Shown piece after piece: positions 26,055-35,208 of a DNA stretch of 47,418 nucleotides. Each line of letters begins with the position of its first letter. Within the stretch, counting starts at the first letter, position 1. The translations under genes were made by a program, and so were the position numbers. The stretch spans positions 58,502 to 105,919 of the forward strand of contig HF993122.1 of the NCBI GenBank assembly GCA_000432435.1. The letters run 5' to 3'. Source of the stretch: Eubacterium sp. CAG:180 (GTDB lineage Bacteria > Bacillota > Clostridia > Oscillospirales > Acutalibacteraceae). The notes under the pieces were generated by a model. It ran no database searches and was not told the origin of the DNA. It saw only the letters and a list, made by a program, of their open reading frames with translations.

Positions 26055-26419
26055 TCGGATCACAGCGGAAAATGCGTCCTGTGGCAGAGAGGTTTACGGC
26101 CCTTTTAAGCGAAGCGGCCGAAAAAAAGGACGTTTCGGTGCTTATTATGAATTCCACAGAGGCAGAGGCCGTTAAGCTTTTTGCCATACATATCTTGTCG
26201 GCGATACAAGGCGTTATGAAGCGCATAAAGGCAAAGGGCATAGAGGTAGTGGTTTACGAGCCGGCACTTCAAGAGGACACCTTCTTTAACAGCCGAGTGG
26301 AAAAGGATATAGATAAATTCAAAAAAGAATGTGACGTTATTCTCGCCAACAGATACAATGAGGATATTGCGGACGTAATGGATAAGGTCTATACGAGAGA
26401 TCTTTTTTTCAGAGATTAA
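26055..26419 (+). pseudogene. UDP-glucose 6-dehydrogenase fragment with internal deletion
   Basis: The first part, RPVAERFTALLSEAAEKKD with NSTEAEAVKLFA, is the region before the middle domain of UDP-glucose 6-dehydrogenase. It is joined directly to SAIQGVMKRIKAKGIEVVVYEP, LQEDTFFNSRV and DKVYTRDLFFRD, its C-terminal UDP-binding domain. At the joint, bases reading NTYL one base out of frame are still visible. The central part with the catalytic Cys and the whole N-terminal NAD domain are gone. It ends at a natural stop (26417-26419). Non-functional relic of a former uronic-acid gene. Confidence 0.82.
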
Positions 26420-26454
26420 AGGTATAGCTAAAAAAGAATTTAAGGGGTGAGGCA

Positions 26455-27681
26455 ATGAAGGTTTTACAAATTAATGCCGTATACAATTTGAGCAGTACGG
26501 GCAGAACCACTACGGAACTGCACCTTGCCATGCTTAATAAGGGCATAGATTCCTATGTTGCTTATTCTAAAACAAATAAGCCGGGCGACGCTCGGCTGTA
26601 CCATATCGGCTCACCGCTTGACGTAAAGCTGCACGGGCTTTTTTCCCGAATTTCCGGAGAACAGGCATATTTTTCACACCTTGCAACAAAAAAACTCATA
26701 AAGCATATTGACGCTGTTTCGCCTGACGTGGTTCATCTCAGAAATCTGCACGGCAACTATATAAATTTCCCGATGCTGATGGATTATCTTGCAAAAAAAG
26801 ACATAGCCGTTGTCGTGACATTCCACGATTTTTGGTTTATAACCGGGAAATGCGTTCATTTCACGGAAAGCCGATGCGATAAATGGCAGTACGGCTGCGG
26901 AAATTGCCCGAACCTAAAGGATGGAAATCCCACTTGGTTCTTTGACCGAACCGAAAAGCTTCTCAGAGACAAAACCGAGCTTTTCGGGAAAATCAATCGC
27001 CTTGCTTTAATAGGTGTATCAAACTATGTTACAAACGAAGTCAAAAAGTCTCCGATAGCCAAGAAAGCGGAGATTGTAAAAACTATATATAACTGGATAG
27101 ATTTCGATAAGTTTTATCCTCGCGACGCAGGCCGCGCGCGTGAAAAGTACGGGCTCAACGGCTTTACCGTAATCGGAATTTCCGCGGTTTGGTCCGACAG
27201 AAAAGGCTTAAGGAGCTTTATAAGGCTCGCCGAAGCGTGTCCCGAAATAACGGTGGTTCTGGTCGGCAGCCTCAAAGGAAATACCGTTTTGCCGAAAAAT
27301 ATAACGGCCGTTTCCGCCACATCATCTACCGATGAGCTTGCGGAGCTTTATTCGGCCGCTGATGTTTTTATCACATTTTCACTTGAGGAAACCTTCGGAA
27401 AGGTCTCCGCGGAGGCTCTCTCCTGCGGTACTCCGGTAATATGCTACGATTCTACCGCCAATCCCGAAATAGTAGGCGACGGCTGCGGTTACGTAGTACC
27501 GAAAAACGATTTTGAAGGAATTTTAAACGCCGTAAAAAAAGTGCGTGAAAACGGCAAAAACAGTTATTCCTCGGCGTGCGTAAATTTTGCGCATGACAGA
27601 TTCGATAAAAAAATGCTTATTGACCGATATATTGACGTATATAAACAGCTTTCAAAACCGTCACCGGAGGGAAAAGAATGA
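26455..27681 (+). CDS. Glycosyltransferase family 4 (WcaC/colanic-type)
   Basis: A 408-residue GT-B enzyme starting MKVLQINAVYNLSSTGRTT. The segment FHDFWFITGKCVHFTESRCDKW with YGCGNCPNLK, a four-cysteine cluster, is typical of a GT4 subgroup found in colanic-acid-like clusters. The C-domain has GISAVWSDRKGLRSFI and the EX7E-like SLEETFGKVSAEALSCGTPV. Ribosome site AAGGGGTGAGG before ATG 26455. ATGA overlap with the next GT. Donor and linkage are not predictable. Confidence 0.9.
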   Translation: MKVLQINAVYNLSSTGRTTTELHLAMLNKGIDSYVAYSKTNKPGDARLYHIGSPLDVKLHGLFSRISGEQAYFSHLATKKLIKHIDAVSPDVVHLRNLHGNYINFPMLMDYLAKKDIAVVVTFHDFWFITGKCVHFTESRCDKWQYGCGNCPNLKDGNPTWFFDRTEKLLRDKTELFGKINRLALIGVSNYVTNEVKKSPIAKKAEIVKTIYNWIDFDKFYPRDAGRAREKYGLNGFTVIGISAVWSDRKGLRSFIRLAEACPEITVVLVGSLKGNTVLPKNITAVSATSSTDELAELYSAADVFITFSLEETFGKVSAEALSCGTPVICYDSTANPEIVGDGCGYVVPKNDFEGILNAVKKVRENGKNSYSSACVNFAHDRFDKKMLIDRYIDVYKQLSKPSPEGKE

Positions 27682-28895
27682 AAAATGTTATTCTCATAAC
27701 CAATTCCTTCCCGTTCGGGATAGTTGAGGCAGGCTTTTTAGCACCCGAATATGAGGTGCTGAAAGAAAAAGCCGACGTATACACTGTAACAAGGAATACA
27801 AAGGACAAGATGACGACCTCGGTTCCCGAGGACAGAGTATTCAGATATGCGTCGCACTACGGAAAGAGCGCTTTTGTTTATTTTTTAAAAGCGTTGGTTT
27901 CTCCCATGTATTACAGAGAGCTCGCATATTTAAAACGCGAAAAAAAGCTTACTTTTTCAAATGCGAAGCGTGCGTTAACGACGCTTATGAGAGCTTTCCA
28001 CTTTGAGACTTTTCTTAAAAAAGTCAGAAGCAGGGCGGACGGAGAGTGCGTGCTTTATACATATTGGAATGACTATACGGCATTGGCGGCAGCTCTTGCC
28101 GCAAAAAACGGCGACAGGGTGGTTTCGAGAATACACAGAGCCGATTTATATCTCAATGAGGGTAACGGATACTATATCCCCTATAAAAACGAGATTGCAA
28201 GACGAATAGATAAGCTTGTTTTTATAAGCCGTGACGGTATGGATTATTACCGTGAAAATTTTGAGATTGATGACAGTAAGTGTCTTCTCTCCTACCTCGG
28301 AGTAAAAGAGGGCAAAAGGCCGGAAAGACCTTGCGCTGACGGTCCGATTAAAATTTTAAGCTTTTCGTATATGTCACCGGTAAAGCGCGTAGACAGAATA
28401 ATCGATGCCCTGTCCTTGACAGACGGCATAAAAGCGGAATGGACTCACATAGGCTCGGGTATGCTTGCCGATGAACTAAAAGAAAAGGCAGAGCGTGAGC
28501 TCAAAGGAAAAGAAAACATCAAATACGAGCTCAAAGGATATATGAATCACGACGATGCCATGGAGTATATATCCGATAATTCCTTTGATTTTCTTTTAAA
28601 TGTGTCATCCTCGGAAGGCTTGCCCGTAACGATGATGGAGTGTATGGCAAGAGGTATGCCGGTTATTGCAACTGATGTCGGCGGTGTTTGCGAAATAGTC
28701 GAAAACGGCAAAAACGGATTTATGCTAAAGCCGGATTTTACCGACGGCGAGCTTGTGAGCGCCATAAAAGCGTATGCGGAAATGTCCGCAGACGAACGGC
28801 GTAAAATGAGCGACTGCGCGTATGAAAAATGGCGGAATTGCTTTGACTGCCGAAAAAACTATCTCGAATTTTGCGAAGAGATATTATCCCTTTAA
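27678..28895 (+). CDS. Glycosyltransferase family 4
   Basis: A 405-residue GT-B enzyme. It has an N-domain MKNVILITNSFPFGIVEAGFLAPE, ILSFSYMSPVKRVDRIIDAL at the start of the C-domain, and SSSEGLPVTMMECMARGMPVIATDVGG with the EX7E motif. The start overlaps the preceding GT stop, so the two are co-translated. Substrate unknown. Intact and of normal length. Confidence 0.9.
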   Translation: MKNVILITNSFPFGIVEAGFLAPEYEVLKEKADVYTVTRNTKDKMTTSVPEDRVFRYASHYGKSAFVYFLKALVSPMYYRELAYLKREKKLTFSNAKRALTTLMRAFHFETFLKKVRSRADGECVLYTYWNDYTALAAALAAKNGDRVVSRIHRADLYLNEGNGYYIPYKNEIARRIDKLVFISRDGMDYYRENFEIDDSKCLLSYLGVKEGKRPERPCADGPIKILSFSYMSPVKRVDRIIDALSLTDGIKAEWTHIGSGMLADELKEKAERELKGKENIKYELKGYMNHDDAMEYISDNSFDFLLNVSSSEGLPVTMMECMARGMPVIATDVGGVCEIVENGKNGFMLKPDFTDGELVSAIKAYAEMSADERRKMSDCAYEKWRNCFDCRKNYLEFCEEILSL

Positions 28896-28919
28896 AAGTA
28901 TCTGAAAGTGAAGTAAAAT

Positions 28920-30072
28920 ATGCTCTGTATTGTTTTGTTATTCTTCGGATTTGCGGTTATAAATCCGATCTTCAACAAAAAAACATATAAAATATATCTG
29001 CTGCTTTTTGCGGTTGCTTTGGCATGCCTTGCGTGGTTCACAAAGCCCGATTATACGATGGACCTATACAGAGCGTATGGGCAGCTTGATTTATTCAGGC
29101 AGATTTCCTTCGGCAAGGCTTATTCGTATTACGGTGCGAGCACCCCCTTGACACTTGTGTATTATTACGCTCTTGCGAGAATTTGCCCGGAAAACGGCTT
29201 GCTGCCGGCCCTTACCGTATTCATCGTATACGGTTTTTCGTTTGCACTGCTTTATAAAGCAGCTATGAGGTTCGACTCGACAAAAAAAAAAGATGAATAT
29301 GGCGTTGTTGTTCTTTATGGCGAACTTCAATTACTTCTATGTTATTGGCAACACGCGTATTTACATCTGCTTTGCCGTGCTCGCCTACTTTATGTATGTG
29401 GATATAGTCGAAAAAAAGTACCGCATTTTCTGCTTTCTCGTATATGCGGCTCTGTGTTATTTTCACTACGGTATATTGCCGTTTGTGCTTATAAGAATAG
29501 TGCTTCTGCTTATCAAAAAGACATCGCCGATTGTGAAAAAGGCTTTTATTGTAATACTTCCGGTGCTTATTTTTGCGGCAAACAAAATCGCGATTGCTCT
29601 CGGTTCCGCAAGCGACGGTCTTTTGGGTACGGTAGAGAAAAAGGTTTCGGGCTACAGCGATTATGAGGTGTTCGGCATCTGGCAGTTTTCAATGTCGATT
29701 ATAAGGCTTGTTTTGGCTCTTTTGATAATGTTGCTTTCTATGACGATAACGGAAAGCCTCTTTAAAAAGAAAAATACCGACGGGCTTCTCGGCAACAGAC
29801 TGTTGAACGGAATGTATAACTACGACTGGATGATAGTTTACAGCATAGTCGCAATATTCCTGTTTGCTTCAAATTACCAGTTCGTTTTGCGAACACCCAA
29901 CTTCATACAGATAGCGCTCAGCGTGCCGCTGCTGTTCCTTTTATACAGGTTCAGAAATCCCGTCAACAAGAATTTGAAACCGTATACGTATATTCTGTTG
30001 TCGGCGGAGAGCGTGATACACTTTGCTTATTTGCTGTTGTATGTTTATAATAACGCACAATTTGTTTTCTGA
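28920..30072 (+). pseudogene. EpsG/Wzy-like polymerase, frameshifted in a 10-A tract
   Basis: ATG at 28920 opens a membrane protein (MLCIVLLFFGFAVINP, KPDYTMDLYRAYGQLDLF) that breaks at ten consecutive A (29282-29291). Taking out one A joins ...FDSTKKK to MNMALLFFMANFNYFYVIGNTRIYIC and gives one uninterrupted ~383-residue polytopic protein to the stop at 30072. The conserved Asp/Tyr pair after the first helices and the GNTRIY segment (equivalent to GIRQ) fit EpsG/O-antigen polymerases. Apart from the tract the gene looks intact. It could be phase-variable, rescued by transcript slippage on A10, or affected by a sequencing error; these cannot be separated here. Confidence 0.78.
29282..29291 (+). 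repeat. Homopolymer (A)10 in the polymerase-like gene
   Basis: Ten A between C 29281 and G 29292, exactly where the reading frame changes. It is the longest A run I noticed inside a gene of the window. Such a tract is prone to slippage in replication and transcription. Confidence 0.85.
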
Positions 30073-30088
30073 TTAAGGATATTTAAAT

Positions 30089-31624
30089 ATGAACAGAAAA
30101 ATCGGGTTGGTTTTTTCATACGGAGTTATGATAACGGAAATAGTATCGGCTATGTTTGTAACTCCGTTTATAATAAGAAGTCTCGGTCAGGCGGAGTACG
30201 GTATTTACCAGCTCACTTCGTCAATAACCGCATATCTGATAATATTCGACCTCGGCGTCGGCAATTCCGTTATCAGATATATGGCGAAATTTCGAGCCAA
30301 TAACGACAGGGAGTCACAACGTAAGTTCTTGGGCGTTACCACCGTTTATTATGCGGCGGTTACACTTGTTATACTTATTGTCGGTGTGCTTTTAATAACC
30401 GTTTTCCCGAATGTATTTTCAAAGGGTCTTACTTCATCAGAGATAGTCAAGGCAAAAGAGCTTTTGTCCATAACGATTGTCACAAGTGCAATCTCAATAG
30501 GAACATCGGCTTTTTCAAACACTCTCGTAGCATATGAGCGGTTTACGGCGCATAAGGGAATTATGATTCTCGCCAATATCGTCAAAATGGCGGTGCTTGT
30601 ATTCCTGATGAAGGCGGGAGTCAAGAGCGTCGGCGTCGTAACCGTAAACCTTATTGTTACAGCAGCTACGCGGCTTTTCTATATATGCTATGTGCTTTTC
30701 AAGCTGAAATTATATCCGAGCTTCAAAAAGATAGATACGTCTTTTGTGAAGGGCGTATTCTCATATTCCACATTTGTGCTGATTCAGCTTATAGCGCAGC
30801 AGTTAAATTCAATGTCGGATCAGATAATCCTCGGTATTTTCGCCCCGTCCGCCGCCATACTCATAGGTATATACGGTGTGGGCTCACAGATAGTTCAGTA
30901 TTATAAGACCATAGGCAGTCAGTTTAATTCGGTGCTTATGGCGGGAACCGTCCGTATGATAGAGGGCGGAGCCGACAGTAAAACGGTACAAAACGAAATG
31001 GTGCGTATCGGCAGAGTTATCTTTATGGTGCTCGGTATGATTTACTGTGTGTTTGCCGTATTCGGCAGAGATTTTGTAGCTCTTTGGGCAGGCAAAGACA
31101 ATATCGACGGTTACTTTGTGGCACTTATTATAATGTTCCCGTGGCTGATATCTACCCCTCAGGGCATAGGCAACCAAATACTTTGGGCAATAAACCGTCA
31201 TAAGACGCTTGCGATAATACAGATTTGCTCGTCGGTTTTCAACATTATTGTCACTATTTTTCTGATAAAGTGGAAGCCGCTTGTCGGTTCGTCTCTCGGT
31301 ACGGCTCTTGCGCTGATTATCGGCGATGTTGTGCTTATGGATATTGTTCTCCATAAAGAAGTAGGTATAAGATTCGGCGAGTATTACCGAGACTTGTTTA
31401 AGGGGACGCTCCCGGCACTTTTGATTACCTTTGCGTTCGGAGCGGCGTTTTCGCTGCTTCACCTTAACAGGTACGGTTGGGCGGGTCTTATAATAAATTG
31501 CGTCATAACTGCGGCGGTATATGCAGCTCTCATGGCGGCGTTCTTTATGAACAGTTATGAAAAAGGCCTTTTAAAGGGGCTGTTCAATAAAATAATAGGT
31601 AAGCTTGGCCGTAAAAAGGCTTAA
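30089..31624 (+). CDS. Polysaccharide flippase, Wzx/MATE-like (MVF superfamily)
   Basis: A 511-residue membrane protein with about 14 predicted helices. It starts MNRKIGLVFSYGVMITEIVSAMFVTPFIIRSLGQAEYGIYQL, the classic PST/Wzx N-terminus. LGVGNSVIRYMAKFRA and SMSDQIILGIFAP are further family marks. It moves lipid-linked repeat units across the membrane. It ends in a basic tail. Complete, unlike the flippase fragment at 24,900. Preceded by TAAGGATATTTAA. Confidence 0.92.
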   Translation: MNRKIGLVFSYGVMITEIVSAMFVTPFIIRSLGQAEYGIYQLTSSITAYLIIFDLGVGNSVIRYMAKFRANNDRESQRKFLGVTTVYYAAVTLVILIVGVLLITVFPNVFSKGLTSSEIVKAKELLSITIVTSAISIGTSAFSNTLVAYERFTAHKGIMILANIVKMAVLVFLMKAGVKSVGVVTVNLIVTAATRLFYICYVLFKLKLYPSFKKIDTSFVKGVFSYSTFVLIQLIAQQLNSMSDQIILGIFAPSAAILIGIYGVGSQIVQYYKTIGSQFNSVLMAGTVRMIEGGADSKTVQNEMVRIGRVIFMVLGMIYCVFAVFGRDFVALWAGKDNIDGYFVALIIMFPWLISTPQGIGNQILWAINRHKTLAIIQICSSVFNIIVTIFLIKWKPLVGSSLGTALALIIGDVVLMDIVLHKEVGIRFGEYYRDLFKGTLPALLITFAFGAAFSLLHLNRYGWAGLIINCVITAAVYAALMAAFFMNSYEKGLLKGLFNKIIGKLGRKKA

Positions 31625-31641
31625 TACAAAGGAAGATGAAT

Positions 31642-32679
31642 ATGTTTAAAGACAAAACCCTGATGATTACGGGCGGTACAGGCTCATTCGGCAATGCGGT
31701 GCTCAACAGATTTTTGCAGACCGACATCGGCGAAATCCGCATTTTTTCAAGAGATGAAAAAAAGCAGGACGATATGCGCCATGAGTTTCAGGCGAAAATG
31801 CCCGAGGTCAGCGATAAAATCAAATTCTTTATAGGCGATGTCAGAGACTTGGCGTCCGTTAAAAACGCAATACACGGTGTAGACTATATCTTCCATGCGG
31901 CGGCCTTAAAGCAGGTTCCGTCTTGCGAGTTTTTCCCGATAGAGGCGGTTAAGACCAATGTTCTCGGCACAGATAACGTGCTTACGGCAGCTATTGACGA
32001 GGGCGTTAAAACCGTAATCTGCCTGTCAACCGACAAGGCGGCATATCCCGTAAACGCAATGGGAACGTCAAAGGCTATGATGGAAAAGGTAATAGTCGCA
32101 AAATCAAGAACCGTAAGCCCCGACAAGACTAAGATTTGCTGCACTCGTTACGGAAATGTTATGTGTTCGCGCGGCTCGGTAATTCCGCTTTGGATAGAGC
32201 AGATTAAAGAGGGCAAACCGATAACCGTTACAGAGCCGAATATGACAAGATTTATTATGTCTCTCGACGAGGCGGTTGACCTCGTTCTCTTTGCATTTCA
32301 AAACGGCGTGTCGGGCGATATTCTTGTTCAGAAAGCACCGGCTTGCACAATCGGTGTGCTTGCCGAGGCGGTAAAGGAACTTTTCTGCCCCGAAGCCGAA
32401 ATTAAGGTTATCGGTATTCGTCACGGCGAAAAGATGTACGAAACCCTCCTTACTAACGAGGAGTGCGCTCACGCTACCGATATGGGCAATTTCTACCGTG
32501 TGCCTTGCGATAAGCGTTCACTTAACTACGATAAATATTTCAATGACGGCGATAAAGACCGCAATCCCTTAACCGAATTTAATTCAAACAATACGGAGCT
32601 TTTAAATGTGGAGCAGGTAAAGGAAAAGCTTTTATCGCTCGCTTATATCAGAGACGAATTAGCCGAATTCAAGAAGTGA
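31642..32679 (+). CDS. capE: UDP-GlcNAc 4,6-dehydratase/5-epimerase, CapE/FnlA family
   Basis: A 345-residue short-chain dehydrogenase of the CapE/FlaA1 type. NAD motif TGGTGSFGNAV. IFSRDEKKQDDMRHEF is the diagnostic segment after beta-2. HAAALKQVPSCEFFPIEAVKTNVLGT holds the modified catalytic triad (Met/Lys instead of Tyr-xxx-Lys). CLSTDKAAYPVNAMGTSKAMMEK and TRYGNVMCSRGSVIPL follow. It is the first of three UDP-L-FucNAc steps (CapE, CapF, CapG). The start is ATG 31642, 6 bases after AAGGAAG, rather than the ATG 6 bases earlier. Confidence 0.92.
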   Translation: MFKDKTLMITGGTGSFGNAVLNRFLQTDIGEIRIFSRDEKKQDDMRHEFQAKMPEVSDKIKFFIGDVRDLASVKNAIHGVDYIFHAAALKQVPSCEFFPIEAVKTNVLGTDNVLTAAIDEGVKTVICLSTDKAAYPVNAMGTSKAMMEKVIVAKSRTVSPDKTKICCTRYGNVMCSRGSVIPLWIEQIKEGKPITVTEPNMTRFIMSLDEAVDLVLFAFQNGVSGDILVQKAPACTIGVLAEAVKELFCPEAEIKVIGIRHGEKMYETLLTNEECAHATDMGNFYRVPCDKRSLNYDKYFNDGDKDRNPLTEFNSNNTELLNVEQVKEKLLSLAYIRDELAEFKK

Positions 32680-32706
32680 TTTTGTATTCCGAAAGGCAGC
32701 TTTTTT

Positions 32707-33906
32707 ATGAAAATACTTGTTACGGGTTCAGCCGGATTTGTAGGTAAAAACCTTGTTGAGGCACTTAAAAATCTTCGCGATAACAAAGACCGTACCCGTC
32801 CGTCGCTCTCGATTGACGAAATATTTGAATATGACATTGATACGGATAAGGCTCTGCTCTCCGATTTTTGCAGGGAGTGCGATTTTGTTTTCAATCTCGC
32901 GGGAGTAAACAGGCCGAAGGACGACGGCGAGTTTATGAAGGGAAATTTCGGCTTCGCCTCGGAGCTTTTGAAAACTCTTGAAAAGCACGGTAACCGTTGT
33001 CCCGTTATGCTCTCAAGCTCCATACAGGCGACGCTTGTCGGCAGATATGCAAATTCCGTTTACGGAGAGTCGAAGCTGCGCGGAGAAGAGCTGTTTTTTG
33101 ACTATGCCGCAAAAACCGGCGCAAAGGTGTTTGTTTACCGCTTCCCGAATCTTTTCGGAAAATGGTGCAGGCCGAATTACAACAGTGCCGTTGCAACCTT
33201 TTGCAACAACATCGCAAACGACTTACCCATAAGAGTTGATAATGAAAAAACGGAGCTTGAGCTTTTATACATAGACGACCTTGTGAGCGAAATGCTCGAT
33301 TTGCTCGAGGGAAAAGAGCACCGTTGTGATTTTTCGGGAGCGGATACGGTACTTAAAAGCGACGGCAGATATTGTGCCGTCCCGGTGACATATCGCGTTA
33401 CACTCGGCGAAATCGTGTCGTTGCTTCACAAATTCGATGACCAGCGAAAGACTCTTATTATGCCGGAAATTCCGAACGGCAGCTTTGCCAAAAAGCTATA
33501 CAGCACGTACCTGTCATATCTTCCGAAAGAAAAGTCGGCGTTTGAGTTTAAAACAAATTCGGACGCGCGCGGCAGCTTTACCGAGCTTTTGAAAACCGAA
33601 AACTGCGGACAGTTCAGCGTTAATGTGTCGCTGCCGGGCATAACCAAGGGCGAGCATTGGCACAACAGCAAGTGGGAGCAGTTCATAGTCGTTTCGGGAA
33701 AAGGGCTTATACGCGAACGCAAGATAGGCACGAACAGCGTTATGGAGTTTTATGTTTCCGGCGATAAGCCCGAATGTGTGCAGATGCTTCCCGGCTACAC
33801 TCACAGCATAGTTAATTTAAGCGATACACAGCCGCTTGTCACCTTGATGTGGGCAAACGAAATGTTTGATGCAGAGCACCCGGATACATTCGGAGAAAAG
33901 GTTTAA
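32707..33906 (+). CDS. capF: CapF/FnlB-like bifunctional epimerase/reductase
   Basis: A 399-residue two-domain protein. Residues 1-~260 form an SDR reductase (MKILVTGSAGFVGKNLVEAL, NLAGVNRPKDDGEF, YGESKLRGEELFF). Residues ~285-399 form a cupin (RGSFTELLKTENCGQFSVN, ITKGEHWHNSKWEQF with metal-binding His, and GYTHSIVNLSD). CapF 3-epimerises and reduces the CapE product to UDP-6-deoxy-L-TalNAc-type intermediates. Position between capE and capG is the standard order. Confidence 0.92.
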   Translation: MKILVTGSAGFVGKNLVEALKNLRDNKDRTRPSLSIDEIFEYDIDTDKALLSDFCRECDFVFNLAGVNRPKDDGEFMKGNFGFASELLKTLEKHGNRCPVMLSSSIQATLVGRYANSVYGESKLRGEELFFDYAAKTGAKVFVYRFPNLFGKWCRPNYNSAVATFCNNIANDLPIRVDNEKTELELLYIDDLVSEMLDLLEGKEHRCDFSGADTVLKSDGRYCAVPVTYRVTLGEIVSLLHKFDDQRKTLIMPEIPNGSFAKKLYSTYLSYLPKEKSAFEFKTNSDARGSFTELLKTENCGQFSVNVSLPGITKGEHWHNSKWEQFIVVSGKGLIRERKIGTNSVMEFYVSGDKPECVQMLPGYTHSIVNLSDTQPLVTLMWANEMFDAEHPDTFGEKV

Positions 33907-33935
33907 TACTGTCACACACGGCGGAGGTAATATAT

Positions 33936-35114
33936 ATGAAAACCGATTACAGCGATATCAAATTTAAAAATAACGGGAAGTTAAAGCTCCTTATTATTGT
34001 CGGCACACGCCCCGAAATAATAAGGCTTGCCGCCGTTATCGACAAGTGCAGAGAGTATTTTGACTGCATACTCGCACACACGGGTCAAAACTACGATTAT
34101 AATCTTAACGGTGTGTTCTTTAAGGACTTGGAGCTATCTGACCCCGAGGTGTATATGGACGCAGTCGGAGCCGACCTCGGTGAGACAGTCGGCAATATCA
34201 TAAGCTGCTCATATAAGCTGATGCGTGATATTCAACCCGACGCACTTTTGATACTCGGCGACACAAACTCCTGTCTCTCCGCAATATCTGCAAAGAGACT
34301 TCATATACCGATATTCCATATGGAGGCGGGCAACCGCTGCAAGGACGAGTGTTTGCCGGAAGAGACAAACCGCCGTATAGTGGATATTATTTCGGATGTG
34401 AATATGGCTTATTCCGAACACGCAAGAAGGTATCTCGCCGAATGCGGGCTCCCGAAGGAGCGCACATACGTCACCGGCTCACCCATGGCGGAGGTGCTTC
34501 ATAAAAACCTTGAAAAAATAGAAAACAGCGATATTTTAACAAAGCTCGGACTCGAAAAGAAAAAGTATATCCTTTTGTCGGCTCATAGAGAAGAGAACAT
34601 CGACACCGAAAAGAATTTCAACAGTCTGTTCTCCGCAATTAACGGACTTGCGGAAAAATATGATATGCCGATACTCTATTCGTGTCATCCGCGTTCAAAA
34701 AAACGTCTCGAGGAGAGCGGCTTTAAGCTTGACGAGAGAGTTATTCGCCACGAGCCGCTCGGATTTCACGATTACAATAATCTTCAGATGAACGCTTTTG
34801 CCGTGGTTTCCGACAGCGGAACGCTGCCCGAGGAGAGCAGCTTTTTTACTTCAGTCGGAAAGAGCTTCCCTGCGGTTTGCATCAGAACCTCCACAGAACG
34901 TCCCGAGGCTCTCGATAAGGGATGCTTCGTGCTTGCCGGAATTGATGAAAAATCATTGCTGCAAGCGGTTGATACTGCGGTTGAGCTTGACAAAAACGGC
35001 TTTTGCGGAATCCCCGTGCCCGATTATACCGATGAAAACGTTTCGACTAAGGTTGTCAAAATAATTCAGTCGTATACGGGTGTAGTCGATAAAATGGTTT
35101 GGAGAAAGCTTTGA
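33936..35114 (+). CDS. capG: UDP-N-acetylglucosamine 2-epimerase-like CapG/FnlC (WecB family)
   Basis: A 392-residue WecB-family epimerase that finishes UDP-L-FucNAc. Marks are LLIIVGTRPEIIRLAAVID, HTGQNYDYNLNGVFF, ILGDTNSCLSAISAKRLHIPIFHMEAGNRC, EETNRRIVDIISDVN, LSAHREENIDTEKNF and VVSDSGTLPEESSFF. The short insert GCFVLAGIDE is typical of the CapG group rather than plain WecB. Ribosome site CGGAGG before ATG 33936. It is the last gene of the polysaccharide cluster; I see no clear intrinsic terminator between it and nrdR. Confidence 0.9.
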   Translation: MKTDYSDIKFKNNGKLKLLIIVGTRPEIIRLAAVIDKCREYFDCILAHTGQNYDYNLNGVFFKDLELSDPEVYMDAVGADLGETVGNIISCSYKLMRDIQPDALLILGDTNSCLSAISAKRLHIPIFHMEAGNRCKDECLPEETNRRIVDIISDVNMAYSEHARRYLAECGLPKERTYVTGSPMAEVLHKNLEKIENSDILTKLGLEKKKYILLSAHREENIDTEKNFNSLFSAINGLAEKYDMPILYSCHPRSKKRLEESGFKLDERVIRHEPLGFHDYNNLQMNAFAVVSDSGTLPEESSFFTSVGKSFPAVCIRTSTERPEALDKGCFVLAGIDEKSLLQAVDTAVELDKNGFCGIPVPDYTDENVSTKVVKIIQSYTGVVDKMVWRKL

Positions 35115-35141
35115 CATATCAAATCGTCGGCTAAAATACGC

Positions 35142-35170
35142 TTTACATTGTAAATTTTGTTTGATATAAT
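35142..35170 (+). promoter_or_regulatory. Sigma-A promoter of nrdR
   Basis: TTTACA (35142-35147), 17-base spacer, perfect TATAAT (35165-35170), 38 bases before the GTG start. Confidence 0.8.
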
Positions 35171-35208
35171 AGCCTTAGATTAAAAATAACTATTGGATGT
35201 GATTTGCC

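Noticed and set aside
24842..26419. A single 525-codon membrane protein ORF
   Set aside because: Its N-terminal residues belong to another frame of a GT4 gene, its middle is a flippase without N-terminus, and its end is a UDP-glucose dehydrogenase fragment reached by a one-base shift. I treat it as three remnants.
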